Positions 39,607-49,616 of a stretch of DNA of 64,000 nt are shown here, piece after piece. Under the pieces are notes generated by a model. That model was given only the letters and a program-made list of their open reading frames with translations. It searched no databases and had not been told where the DNA came from. A program made the translations under genes and the position numbers. This DNA is from Cylindrotheca closterium (Eukaryota > Bacillariophyta > Bacillariophyceae > Bacillariales > Bacillariaceae). The stretch spans positions 292,432 to 356,431 of the forward strand of contig CAKOGP040001113.1 in assembly GCA_933822405.4 (NCBI GenBank), in the 5' to 3' direction. Numbering within the stretch: the first letter of the stretch is position 1; each line of letters opens with the position of its first letter.

Positions 39607-42256
39607 TTACGAATAGTAACTCTTGGACGAGTCGGCAGGCACCCATCCCATCTTTTTGGAATATGCGACAGCTTTGGAGATACAATCACATCGTCGTTTA
39701 TTGTCAGGTGATATCCATCGTCGACAACCTTTCTTGGTATTCAACTCTAATCTCCAGCGGAACTCTCCATCGCATGTCAAACCTTTTGCTCGGGCATCTG
39801 CCAAAGCTGCATCTATCTGTTCTTGAGTAAAGTCGCGTGCTTTCAGTCTTGCTGGCAAGGCGTCTTGTGAAATTAGTCCAAGACGCACTGATACCTTCAA
39901 TGCCTTGTTGATGGAGTCGCATTTCTTCTTCCCGTCAGGACTGATCCAGATTTTTTGTCGTCGACTGGAGTTCCATGTCACCGACCATCCAGAAGGCAAT
40001 CCACGTGATGCAGCTTCCTTGAGAGATCGCTCTTCTTCCTCAGCAGTCAGTGTGCGTTCTCGGTACTCTACGGGCATTTTGTCTGGAGGCAAGATCCCCA
40101 TTGCCACGCTCATTTTCAATGCTTCCACGAGTGTCTTGGCAACTCTGCCGTCCGGAGATCGCCATCTCAGAGATCTCCGTCCATCATCCAAGAATTCCAC
40201 TGTCCAAGAATCTGGAAGACCTCGATGCTTTGCATCTCGCATTGCTGATGCTGCACGGGCATCTGTAGACACTGATTGGGAAGCATCTTGTACTGGAGTG
40301 CTAGGGTAGGAAATGAGTCCCAATTCCATAGACTTGTGCAGTGCACTGGGCTAGAAAGAATCAAAGATTTCAGTGAGTGGGTCCATTGATACCGGTACCT
40401 GAACAATTAAATGTAGTCACTTACAATTCCTCTGCATTTGTACTTGCCACACGGCGATGTCCACATTCGTCGCTTTCGCTTCAAATCCCATGAGACTGTC
40501 CATCCACCTGGCAGCCCACGCAGTTCCGCTTGTTCCATAGCTATGTCTACTTCGTGTTTGGACATTGATGTCTTTCCTGTAGTCTCTTCGGCTCCTGATA
40601 TACTAGCTGTTTCTTTGGCTAGCTCCGAATCAGCTGGCTTGATATCATCGTTCACGCCATTATCATCATTATCATCGTCGTCGTCCTGGTCGTCCTGAAA
40701 TTTCGTCCAACCAATGTCCCCTTCATCAATATCATTAACAACATTATCATCACCATCATCAACAACATCCTCTTCTTCAACTGCAGTAGCTGCATTTGTA
40801 TGAGCTGTTTGTGGTACCGATTCCTGTACATCCTTCGCCAAAGCAGCATCTATCAATTGCGTCAAGGCCGCCTGCTTCAATGGCCGAGGACTAATGATTC
40901 GGGTTTGTTTGCGCTTTCGTTTGGTTGGGGCCATTGCTGCTACTGGCCCGTCGTCGTTATCGTTTTCAAGTATTAATTCATGCTTGGTGGCATAGGCCAA
41001 GGCTGCAGGAATGCTGTTGCATACCTTTCCCTGAGGAGCAATCCACTGCTTTTGATTCTTTTTGGGATTCCATCGGACTGAAAAGCAATCTGGCAATCCA
41101 CGTTCTTTGGCTTCCATCAGGGCCGCCTCTTCTTCCGCAGGAGTCAAACTTGTCTTTTGCGGCTTTACTATGGTCGGATCCAACCATCCCTTTTTGACCG
41201 AGTAGACGACAGCTTTGGAGATGCAATCGCAGCGTCGATTGTCCGGTGCAACCCAGACTCGTCGATGTTGCTTACTGTCCCTATGGATTGGAAAGAATGT
41301 ATTGGGCAATGACACATTCTATTAGTTTTGGGACCATTTTGCGAGAAGAACTCGTCCACGTCTCCATTATATTGTAACCACTCACCATACGACCGTCCAT
41401 GTTTCGGGCAAATTCTTTTTCTTGGCGGCCTTCCATGCCTTGGCCTTTTCTTCATTTGTCAGTTCTCGATCTTTGGCAAATTGGGGAGGAAGTTTGTCAG
41501 CGGGCAACCATTTCTGTTTGACAGCGTAGGCCAATGCCTTGTCCAATCCGTACAGGTTGCGAGCGCCATCTGGCGAACAAAACACCTTTTGATTGTACTT
41601 GGAGTCCCAAATGACATTCCACCCCTCCAATCCATGCGCCCTAGCTTCTTGTAGCCCCACCTGAATCTTTTCATGTGTTGTGAGGGGAATCTTATTACTA
41701 TCCGTTGGAGCACGGGCATTGGAAATCAATCCTAATTCGGCAGCCGTTTTCAGGGCAGCCGGGATACCACCTTTGACTCGTCTGCCATCTGGCGTATACC
41801 AAACTCGACGCCTCTTTTTATTGTCCCTAGTATTTTGAACCATTATCAGCCAAGACCAAATAGTGGCAAGAGTTATGAGTTCTTATTCCAACAGCAGGAT
41901 AACCATCTCTTAAATTGTACTCACCATCGACACGTGAACGATTCTGGCAAGCCTTGTTGACGGGCTTCTCGCAAGGCCGCTTCCAATTCTTTTGGAGACA
42001 GTTCCTTGTCTTGATAAGATTCTGGCATCTTGGCGGGTGGCAATAGTCCAATTTGACACGCATGCGCCATGGCACTTGGAACCGAATGAAACCGTTTGCT
42101 TTTTAGCATCCAGAATTTGCGGCCAGTCTCATCCCATTGGACATGGAATTGTTCAGGAAGTCCTTGTTCTCTTGCTACAGTCAACGCTTGTTGAATCTCT
42201 TCCGCCGTTGGCTCTCGTTCGACAACGTCAACATCTTCTTGTCCGGTTGTGGACAT
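39607..42256 (-). CDS. Nine-repeat MBD-like nuclear protein (four exons)
   Basis: Exons 42256-41925, 41826-41386, 41280-40425 and 40350-39607 sum to 2373 bases (790 aa). Introns are 99, 105 and 74 bases, all GT-AG. Start is ATG at 42256. The protein is nine copies of a unit of 55-75 residues with consensus A-x(5)-GLP-x-xW-x-V-x-W-x(5-8)-W-x-SPDG-(R/K)-x-C-x-SI-x-xAL-x-x-S-x-x-xGLI. Approximate starts are residues 24, 94, 167, 241, 310, 505, 570, 645 and 720. The GLPxGW...SPDGK...S pattern is close to methyl-CpG-binding (MBD/TAM) domains, with a shorter loop. A basic NLS-like KRKRKQ and a linker of about 100 residues with Asp runs lie between repeats 5 and 6. Role inferred: binding DNA or chromatin. 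The MBD relation is probable, not proven. Confidence 0.72.
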
Positions 42257-43116
42257 GTTACTGTGTTTTTGTTGATCTTTTAGTATCGTTCGATGCTCAA
42301 ACCTGCTCTTGCGTGCGGTCAATGCTACCCACTATCGTCTGCCCAATATAGTTTCTAGAGGAAGAAATAATGGTGGCGACAGACATGAGATGATGCGTTG
42401 ATTGTGGATTTTCTCCTGTTTGTGCTTTAGCAATGACACTCGTCGTCGCTATATCGCATCAACGTTCTCTGTCGTATATTTTGCTGGCACCTTCAAGAGC
42501 GAAACTCCAAAGGTACTGACAAAGCCGCTTATGTTGTCTCGTCATGCACTTCAGGCTCAGTCAGTTAAAAAAAGAAGTAATGTAACAAGAAGTTAAAAAG
42601 TTCTGCAACAAGCTGTTCTAGAAAATTGATACCGAGAGATTCATTCGCCCACTGGTGCTGGCTGAGCAATGCAAATTGGTCCTCGTAAGAAGCTTCCTCT
42701 GCCTTGTTCTTTGATTCCAGCACTCTTACTATGGCACTGCTGCGGTAGTACTAGACTAGTAAGCATCCTACTGTAGTGTGGCATGTTAGCATAGACAGGC
42801 AGATACACTCTGTCAAATTCATTCTACCCTCCAACCTGAAGTCGCTGTCGACCGCCACAGGCAGGAACAGGTTGGAACTATAGGCGCCAATAGGATCTGT
42901 GACGCGCATGAAAGTGCAGTCACGGCAAGGATAAAAATAACGGTATATTTTGGCTGTAGGAACATATTGGAACGTGGCAGTTCTCTGACATCGCCACCAC
43001 AAAATCTTCGTTTCGTTTCACAAATCTCAAATCATCTCCACGTGACACAAAGATAACTCAAGAGACACAAAACGAACACCAAAATCGCACTATCTGCTCC
43101 CCCACAACATTTTAAA
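42257..43116. other. Intergenic with copy of the shared element
   Basis: About 42605-42725 matches, in diverged form, the CTGTTCTA...GAGATTCATTC...CAAATTGGTCC element also seen at about 30220 and 43459. The 5' flank of the small basic ORF begins at about 43010. No gene was seen. Confidence 0.4.
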
Positions 43117-43341
43117 ATGGCTACTCACAACTCTCGATCCAATTCTGATCTTTCTGCTTCCTCTCAAAATTCGAATGAGAGGAGCCACGTTTCAGCAGCT
43201 CGAAAGCTTCGACGACTGAAACGCAAACTTCTGTTGGATTTCGTCAACGATGACACTAACAACAGCACCAATGATGACATTTCCACCATCGCCACCACCA
43301 CCACCACCACCATGCATGATGAAAGAGGAATCGAATTGTAA
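43117..43341 (+). CDS. Small basic protein of the dispersed family, copy 2 (truncated)
   Basis: 74 aa from an ATG at 43117. RSNSDLSASSQNS and the core ARKLRRLKRKLLLDFVNDD match the other two copies. After a Thr run (coded by ACC repeats) the frame ends at HDERGIEL, where the others read on to LSLF-WSAD. The 3' part of the gene is missing or replaced. It may be a pseudogene or a shortened form. Confidence 0.5.
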   Translation: MATHNSRSNSDLSASSQNSNERSHVSAARKLRRLKRKLLLDFVNDDTNNSTNDDISTIATTTTTTMHDERGIEL

Positions 43342-43734
43342 CCTCCTTCTTGCTGATGCCAATGTTGGTTTCCTCAACAAGGCAGCAGAACTCTCCTAGC
43401 ACCAGATGTTGAAGATTTCATTCAGCAAGAAGATTGTAACAATTTTTTTACAGTACAAGGAACTGTTCTACAAACTGCTACAGACTGAGAGATTGATGGA
43501 TTGATTGATTGATTCACTGGAGGTGGTGGTGACTAAGCAAAATTTGGTGGGAAGCTTTGTCTTCAATCACTCCTCTTCTCCCTTTTTCTTGATCTACATT
43601 TCTCGACCGTGATGAAACCATCGCGTAGCTAGTTATAGCATTCATAATAGATCTACACGTTATCACAGACAGATACACTCGATATTTATTGTACTCAAAT
43701 ACTGAAGGTGGATTCCCCTTCAAATTCAAGCATA
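43342..43734. other. 3' flank of copy 2 with shared element
   Basis: About 43459-43580 holds the CTGTTCTACAAACTG element followed by GATT repeats. No gene. Confidence 0.4.
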
Positions 43735-43935
43735 TCGTAGCTAATCTTCATCATGGAGGATATTTGCGATATCAGTATCATCGTGAAAAGTGATTTTGCG
43801 AACTGCACCAGCAGAACTCGAAAGTTACTAATAAATGAATGGATCATCTAACAGGTTCATTTCTCCGTATGTTTCTCCCATCCATGGTGGTAGTAAGTCG
43901 TCAGTCATTACGAACAAGCAACAAGATGGTTCAGT
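43735..43935 (-). pseudogene. N-terminal fragment of the cytoplasmic LRR family
   Basis: On minus, VMTDDLLPPWMGETYGEM and, after stops, HDDTDIANILHDED match the start of the LRR pseudogene at 30491-32017 (KMTEDLLPLIEETYEDA; FDDT, DIANIH). Two stop codons (TAGTAA) separate the pieces and nothing of the LRR part follows. The fragment has the same position and orientation relative to the small basic ORF as the longer pseudogene does to copy 1. Confidence 0.65.
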
Positions 43936-43950
43936 TATTATTATCACAGC

Positions 43951-44449
43951 TTCCCTTCTTGGATAAGTGTCAAATAGGGCAGGAGCGGGCCACGAGGTTA
44001 TCAGGGATTCTCCTGAACACTGTACAGTTGGTACAGAACATGATTTTTTGATGTGTTTCCATGCGGTATCTTGGCGGTATATAAAAAATTGCACAGTGTG
44101 TGGAGGTTACAGACAGGCCATGAATTGTACACGTGTACGTGCACACGTGTACGTATGTCGACCGTCAGTTATTATTCCCTTCTTGGATAAGTGTCAAATA
44201 GGGCAGGAGCGGGCCACGAGGTTATCAGGGATTCTCCTGAACACTGTACAGTTGGTACAGAACATGATTTTTTGGATGTTTTCCGTGCGGTATCTTGGTC
44301 ATATATTGTACAGTGTGGAGGTTACAGACAGGGACGGCCAACATTTACTCCCAAGAATTGTATGCTAAATTTCTATTTCCCGGCCGTTCCAGGCCATGTT
44401 CGTCAACCGGTACTGTAGCTATGCGTGTGTACGTATGTCGACCGTCAAT
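43951..44449. repeat. Direct duplication, offset 224 bp
   Basis: 43951-44049 and 44175-44273 are identical over about 99 bases starting TTCCCTTCTTGGATAAGTG. Similarity continues with small changes (GCGGTATCTTGG; GTGGAGGTTACAGACAGG). Both units finish with GTGTACGTATGTCGACCGTCA at about 44147-44167 and 44427-44447. The unit-1 end also holds paired CACGTG words. ORFs within it start at GTG and are not convincing genes. Confidence 0.9.
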
Positions 44450-44647
44450 GAAACACGATTGAGAATAGACGATTCAGTCTTGGACGATGATTGACCAGTC
44501 AGTCAGTCAGAAGAAGAAAAAACAGGTTTTTGATCAGAACATAACGACAGCTTGCGCATCTTCGTACATGTATCGTACTTGACACAATATCAGACATCAT
44601 ATATAATAATACGATACCGATATACAACACAAAAGGCAGTTTTTGAA

Positions 44648-45871
44648 ATGGCATCTACCTTGATTTCCACAACAGCACCTGGAAAGGTCTTCTCATCGCG
44701 AAGCGAACTGGCAGAGCATTACAAGAGCGATTGGCATAAATATAACTTGAAACGAAGAGAAGCAGGCCTGCCACTGCTGGCAGAGAATGATTTTGTGACT
44801 CGCTGGGAAGCTGCTCTAGCACTAAAGCGCGAGAAGGATGCGAAGGCTAAGCGTGGAAAGGATCACATTAAAAATCCCGAAAAGAAGAATAAACAGAAAA
44901 GTGGAGAAAACAAGATTTCAGTCAATGAAAGCATCGCTGCCAGCCAAGAAAATCCTGAAATCAATCCCTATCAGAGTATCTTCGACTCCAAAAGCTTTGA
45001 TTCCTTGGAAGAGAACGTTTCCTACATGAACAAAAACTATGGATTCTTTATTCCAGATTCAGAACACCTGACGGATCTCGAGGGTCTGTTGGGGTACTGT
45101 CACGAAAAGGTCAAGCTTGGTCACTACTGTCTTTACTGCAGTCGGGTCTTTCCAACCTGGCAAGGCTGTCAAAATCACATGATCAGCACCCGACATACAA
45201 AGCTACGGTACGAGCAAGGCTTTTGGGAGGAGCTTGATCCGTTTTACGACTTCACAAGGGATAACCAAAACTTTATGGGAGACAGCAATAACGACGAGAA
45301 AGGGGAAGAGGTTGCGTCCAACAACATCAAAAATATTGCTGTGACAGATGATGACGATGAAGACTGGGAGGATGTTTCGGAAACTGGTGATGATGACGAC
45401 GATTCTGCGCGCGAGTTTAGAGGATACGAGAAAGAAATTGCAAGATTTGGATTGGATATCACTCCCCTTGGTGAGCTTGTTTTTCCAGACGGTCGTATTG
45501 TTGGTCATCGGGCACTTCACAAGTATTATAAACAGAACATTCGATCTACAGCCACAAATGATGCAGTTGTTGCTGCAAAAACAGCTGCTGGTGAAAGAAT
45601 GTACGAAGGTCGGGTTGTCAACATCAAGAGTCCTCTGCCAGCTGAAACGAATGGTGGCTCCGGCAAAGGCATTCTTGTTCCGTTGAAGGGAGGTCCCGAA
45701 GCTTTTAGTGCTTTGTCTTTGTATCGCTACACGGCGGCTGTCAGGAAGCAGCGCGTAGACGATGACAAGGGACGTCGATTGAAGTATAGAACCACCCAGA
45801 ACATGAATCGAATGGACAAGAAGGCAAATCGTCTGATGAATGGAGTCAGTGTGGCACATGCAGCAAGATAG
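44648..45871 (+). CDS. REI1: REI1/ZNF622-type 60S ribosome maturation factor
   Basis: 407 aa from an ATG at 44648 (an upstream in-frame extension lacks ATG). Rei1 works in the cytoplasm to recycle the shuttling factor Arx1 from pre-60S particles and probes the peptide exit tunnel. Diagnostic blocks are EHYKSDWHKYNLKRREAGLP, NYGFFIPDSEHLTDLEGLLG, HYCLYCSRVFPTWQGCQNHM, GRIVGHRALHKYYKQN and the C-terminal region (NMNRMDKKANRLMNGV). The first zinc finger lacks its CxxC (STTAPGKVF in that place) and the second is also without Cys; only the third (CLYC...H...H) is complete. The middle is acidic (DDDDEDWEDVSETGDDDDD). Single exon. Confidence 0.9.
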   Translation: MASTLISTTAPGKVFSSRSELAEHYKSDWHKYNLKRREAGLPLLAENDFVTRWEAALALKREKDAKAKRGKDHIKNPEKKNKQKSGENKISVNESIAASQENPEINPYQSIFDSKSFDSLEENVSYMNKNYGFFIPDSEHLTDLEGLLGYCHEKVKLGHYCLYCSRVFPTWQGCQNHMISTRHTKLRYEQGFWEELDPFYDFTRDNQNFMGDSNNDEKGEEVASNNIKNIAVTDDDDEDWEDVSETGDDDDDSAREFRGYEKEIARFGLDITPLGELVFPDGRIVGHRALHKYYKQNIRSTATNDAVVAAKTAAGERMYEGRVVNIKSPLPAETNGGSGKGILVPLKGGPEAFSALSLYRYTAAVRKQRVDDDKGRRLKYRTTQNMNRMDKKANRLMNGVSVAHAAR

Positions 45872-45967
45872 ATTACTTTATTCTAAAAATATTATGAAAT
45901 ACTATCGTGACAATCAAGCGACACTCGGATTATTTTGTGAGAGCAGTTGTGCAACGTAATTTTCAAT

Positions 45968-48383
45968 TCAAGCCAAGCCACTATGACGAAGAAGAGCATC
46001 TGGTGTTGGTTCCCTCCCACGGAACTCCTTGAAAACTTCCATAGGAGGCACACCTCCACCCAAGGACAACACAGTATCGCGGAATTTCCTTCCAACTCTC
46101 TGAATTCCTTCCTCATTATCCAAACCTACATCCTCAAAGGCTCCAAAGGCATCTGCACTCATAACTTCAGCCCATTTGTAGGAATAGTATCCAGCCGAGT
46201 ATCCGCCAGCAAAGATGTGCCCAAAGGCACAGAGGAAACGATCTTCCTCGAGTGGCATCGAATGTGGAATGTATTTTGCCGCAACCTCTTTTTGTACATC
46301 AAAAATGGTCCTTCCCTCTCCCTTTTGAGCCGCTTTGGAATCGAAAGTTTCAGAATGAAGTTCCATATCCATCTGACCAAAGTATAGTTGCCGACAAGCC
46401 ATCATACCAGCATTAAATACTTTTTGATCGCATAGCTTCTGAAACATCTCTTCTGGCAATGGCTCGCCCGTTTCCCAGTGTTTGGCAAATCCATAGACCG
46501 TTGGACGATCATAGCACCAGTTTTCCATGAATTGCGATGGGAGTTCAACCGCATCCCACTATTTAAGAGACCAGCGGAGAGAACAAGAAAAATTGGAATC
46601 AGTTGTGAAAAATACAAGTCAACATTGAAGTATTCCAAAGCCTTACCTCCACACCATTGATCCCGGCAACATCACCAACGGTTGCAGAAGTCATCATGTG
46701 CTGCAGTCCGTGTCCGAATTCGTGAAAGAGTGTTTCAACTTCTCGGAATGTCATGAGCGAAGGTGTCTTGCCCACAGGTGGGGAGCCATTGCAGGTCAAA
46801 TAGGCTACTGGAATTTCACGATTCGTTGCTTCTGACTTTCCAATGCAATCAGCCATCCACGCACCGCCACGTTTGTTTTCCGGTCGAGAGTATGGGTCCA
46901 AGAAGAAACTAGCAAGGTGCTTCCCCGAGTCCTTATCCAAGATCTTGAAGAATCGGACATCTGGGTGCCAAACTTCGGCATCCCCATCTGCTACTTTGAC
47001 TTCAATGTTGAACAATCGCTCTACCAACCCGAACATGCCATCTAAAACGGCTGGTAATGCAAAGTATGGCCGCAATTCTTCATCCTTCATATCGAATTTG
47101 CTTTCCTTCAGGCGCTCACTCCAAAATGTAGTATCCCATGGCATCAGCTCTTTCACGTCTTTCAACTCGACTCCACCTTTTTCGCGCGCTAACGCAGTGA
47201 TTTCTTCTAAATCCTTTTTCGCAGCTGGAACCGCTTTCGCAGCCATGAGATCGGTCAATTCCGTTACGGAATCCACACTTGGTGCCATTTTGGAGGCCAA
47301 ACTGAGCTGGGCATAATTTTCAAAACCCAACATTTTGGCCATTTCCTGCTTCAGCTCGAGGATCTCGTAGATGAGAGGAATGTTATTCTTCTCATCCATG
47401 TCACTCTTTTCTGAAGCTCTTTGCAAGTTTGCCATGTACACTTCTTTTCGCAACTCTCTATCAGGAATGTGCTGAAGAGCGGGAAGGTAGCTGGGCATAT
47501 CCAGAGTGATTCGCCATGGTCCTTTTTGAGGATTCATCTCGGGCAACTCTGCCACTTCTTCGCCTTCTTTTTGTTGCGATTTCAAGAATTGCAAGTGTGC
47601 ATTCGCCCATTGTGCCTTGGCAGAGTCGGGAACGCCCTCCAACTTGTAGGCGTCCTCGGTTTCAACAGTCAAGCTGAATGATTTTGTTGCATCTAGCACA
47701 TTGTTGGAGAAGTTGGTGGACAACGCGGCCAATCGGAGCTTAATTTCATTGAAGCGTTCCTTTTCGGCACCTTCCAAACCAACTCCTCCCAATCTCATTC
47801 CACGCAAGGAATTATCAATGGCTCTCTTTTTTTGCTGCAACACAAAGGGCGGATCGGAAGCGTCAGCCGCCTTCTTTTCAATGGCTTCCAAAGCATCGTA
47901 CAAAGCTTTGGATTGTGAGAATTTAGTCATGGCTTGCACGACTTTAGGCTGATTTTGCTCGTAGGCCTCACGAAGTTCGTCGCCGTTCTTGACGCCATTC
48001 AGGTGAGCTGCGACTCCCCATGTGTAACCTAAGGGAGCTTGAATACGTTCGACAGCCGGCAAGACTTGATCGTAGTCAAGATCCAACTCCTTCTTAGAAT
48101 CATCTTTTGTGAAAGAAGTTTCCAAAGTGGCAAAGTCTTGCTCAAGCTTTTTAAGCAGCTCTTCTACTGCAGGAGTTAGATGCTTGGGTTCGATACTTTC
48201 AAACTTTGGCAATCCTTCTTGCTCCAAAAGAGGATTGGCAGTGACAGTAGACGACATGAACAAACGGTTTGAAAGAGTGGCTGCAGCGACGCGACGAGAG
48301 GCACGAGGGGAAAATGCTCGCGTGGTACTGGGAGATGGAGCCAGGGATGCGATGAAAAAGACGGCGCTTGCTTTGATCTTCAT
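45968..48383 (-). CDS. M3 oligopeptidase A-type metallopeptidase, plastid-targeted
   Basis: Exons 48383-46647 and 46558-45968 (88-base intron, phase 0) give 775 aa. The ATG at 48383 is the real start; the open frame extends upstream without ATG. The presequence ([21 protein letters not shown] then [10 protein letters not shown]) is a signal peptide followed by an Ala-Phe motif, so plastid import is likely. The catalytic motif is HEFGHGLQH (two His and Glu); the intron lies between it and the third zinc ligand, Glu in [33 protein letters not shown] is the conserved substrate-binding region. Such enzymes degrade short peptides, including cleaved transit peptides. Confidence 0.93.
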
Positions 48384-49292
48384 CTCCTTCTGCTTTTTAT
48401 GGCGACGTGAGATTTGTATCCTTTCACAATTCAGCTCGCATGAGACTGACTCACTCACTCACTCACTCACTCACTCACTCACTCACGCACATGGGCAAAT
48501 TCGGTCAGCGACCCCGTTTTAACAGAACCAAGGACAGATCGATGAGTTTAACGGACGATCCTCAGTCCTGAGTCCGCCTGTCGTCCGTAGAGTGGCCATC
48601 GTCCGTTTTGACGAAATCCCTTCGACCAAGAGTAGCTATTCTTGCTTCGACTTATTTCCCTTCAATACTGTATTGCGTGGTGCACTGAACTGATGTGTAC
48701 TGTAGCTAGCTTCCTCTCGTCATCATTAGAGCTGAGCACCCGACTCGTCATTGGACCTGCCTGCGGATCCTGCCTGTCCCATACATCATTGTTATCATTT
48801 CGTATTTTACCTGTGATGCCTGATTGCCCCTATGTCAAGTGAGTCCAACAACCGCCCTCAACAACCTTGTCTCAACTATAGTACGACACTTTCCTCAACT
48901 ATAGTACAACACTTTTCTTGTTAGATTTTGCTTAATTATGACTTGAAATTGCAGCCCCCTTGATACCCATTGGGTTCCACCCCCCTTTACTTGGCGGGGG
49001 CAAGGCCGCCAAATCCCACTACCAGAACACGACTTTAACAGAAAGTTCGCGCAACATTCCGTTAACGGGGTCGACTGTCTGTACCTTTACTCTACAAGAC
49101 TTGAATCATCATACGTCGACTCACTCCTGGTGGGTCGACCAACAATCGCGTGACAGCTGCAATCGCTAAAAAATTAGTCTTACAACCGCCACCAAAAAAT
49201 CTGCTCTTCTTCTCACAATTCTCAAATCGTCAGCACAAAATCTGATCGAAAGACACACAACCTCAGACCCACAACACAGATATCCCATAAAA
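48384..49292. other. Intergenic region with (ACTC)n and 5' flank of copy 3
   Basis: Besides the microsatellite, 49195-49292 resembles the 5' flanks of the other small basic ORFs (TCTCACAATTCTCAAATC). ACTATAGTAC(G/A)ACACTTT(T/C)C occurs twice near 48877-48920. No gene was seen. Confidence 0.4.
48447..48486. repeat. ACTC microsatellite
   Basis: About ten copies of ACTC/TCAC, within the probable 5' UTR of the M3 peptidase gene. Confidence 0.9.
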
Positions 49293-49616
49293 ATGAATAG
49301 CAACACTACAACCATGAATACCTCCAAGAACAACAGCAAGATGGAATCTCACCTGAATCGATCCATCTCTGATCTATCTGCTTCCTCTCAAGGTTCAGCT
49401 GACAGCAACGTTTCAGCAGCTCGCAAGCTGCGACGCATGAAACGAAAACTTCTGTTGGATTTCGTGAACGATGATCCTACTAACAACGACACCAATGATT
49501 ACAATGACAATGACGATGATGATGCTTCCACTGTCGTTATGAGTAATGAACGAGAGGTTCTATCCCTTTTCAGTTGGTCGGCGGACAACAACCCAAGATT
49601 GGCCAGTCAGCATTGA
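49293..49616 (+). CDS. Small basic protein of the dispersed family, copy 3
   Basis: 107 aa from an ATG at 49293. RSISDLSASSQGS and the core ARKLRRMKRKLLLDFVNDD are followed by an Asn/Asp-rich spacer and EREVLSLFSWSAD, then RLASQH at the stop, as in copy 1 (RQH at the stop). The 3' flank matches that of copy 1: VSIEIKKPK in the +1 frame just after the stop region and later FKVEANLS in a further frame. It is the best preserved copy over the first 90 codons. Confidence 0.6.
   Translation: MNSNTTTMNTSKNNSKMESHLNRSISDLSASSQGSADSNVSAARKLRRMKRKLLLDFVNDDPTNNDTNDYNDNDDDDASTVVMSNEREVLSLFSWSADNNPRLASQH

Noticed and set aside
39607..42256. Helicase-associated or AP2 domain repeats as explanation of the nine-repeat protein
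   Set aside because: The repeat lacks the YRGVR/WAAEI signature of AP2 and the W-spacing of helicase-associated repeats; GLPxGW plus SPDGK fits MBD-like domains better.
43967..44368. 133-codon ORF spanning the 224-bp duplication
   Set aside because: Starts at GTG, has no motif, and its repeat merely reflects the DNA duplication.
44552..44647. N-terminal extension of REI1
   Set aside because: The upstream frame starts at TTG; the first ATG at 44648 gives the expected REI1 start.
48384..48458. N-terminal extension of the M3 peptidase through the ACTC repeat
   Set aside because: Starts at GTG inside a microsatellite; the ATG at 48383 begins a proper plastid presequence.
48447..48486. Possible CRISPR-like or telomere-like array
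   Set aside because: Simple tetranucleotide repeat without spacers; the organism is eukaryotic.
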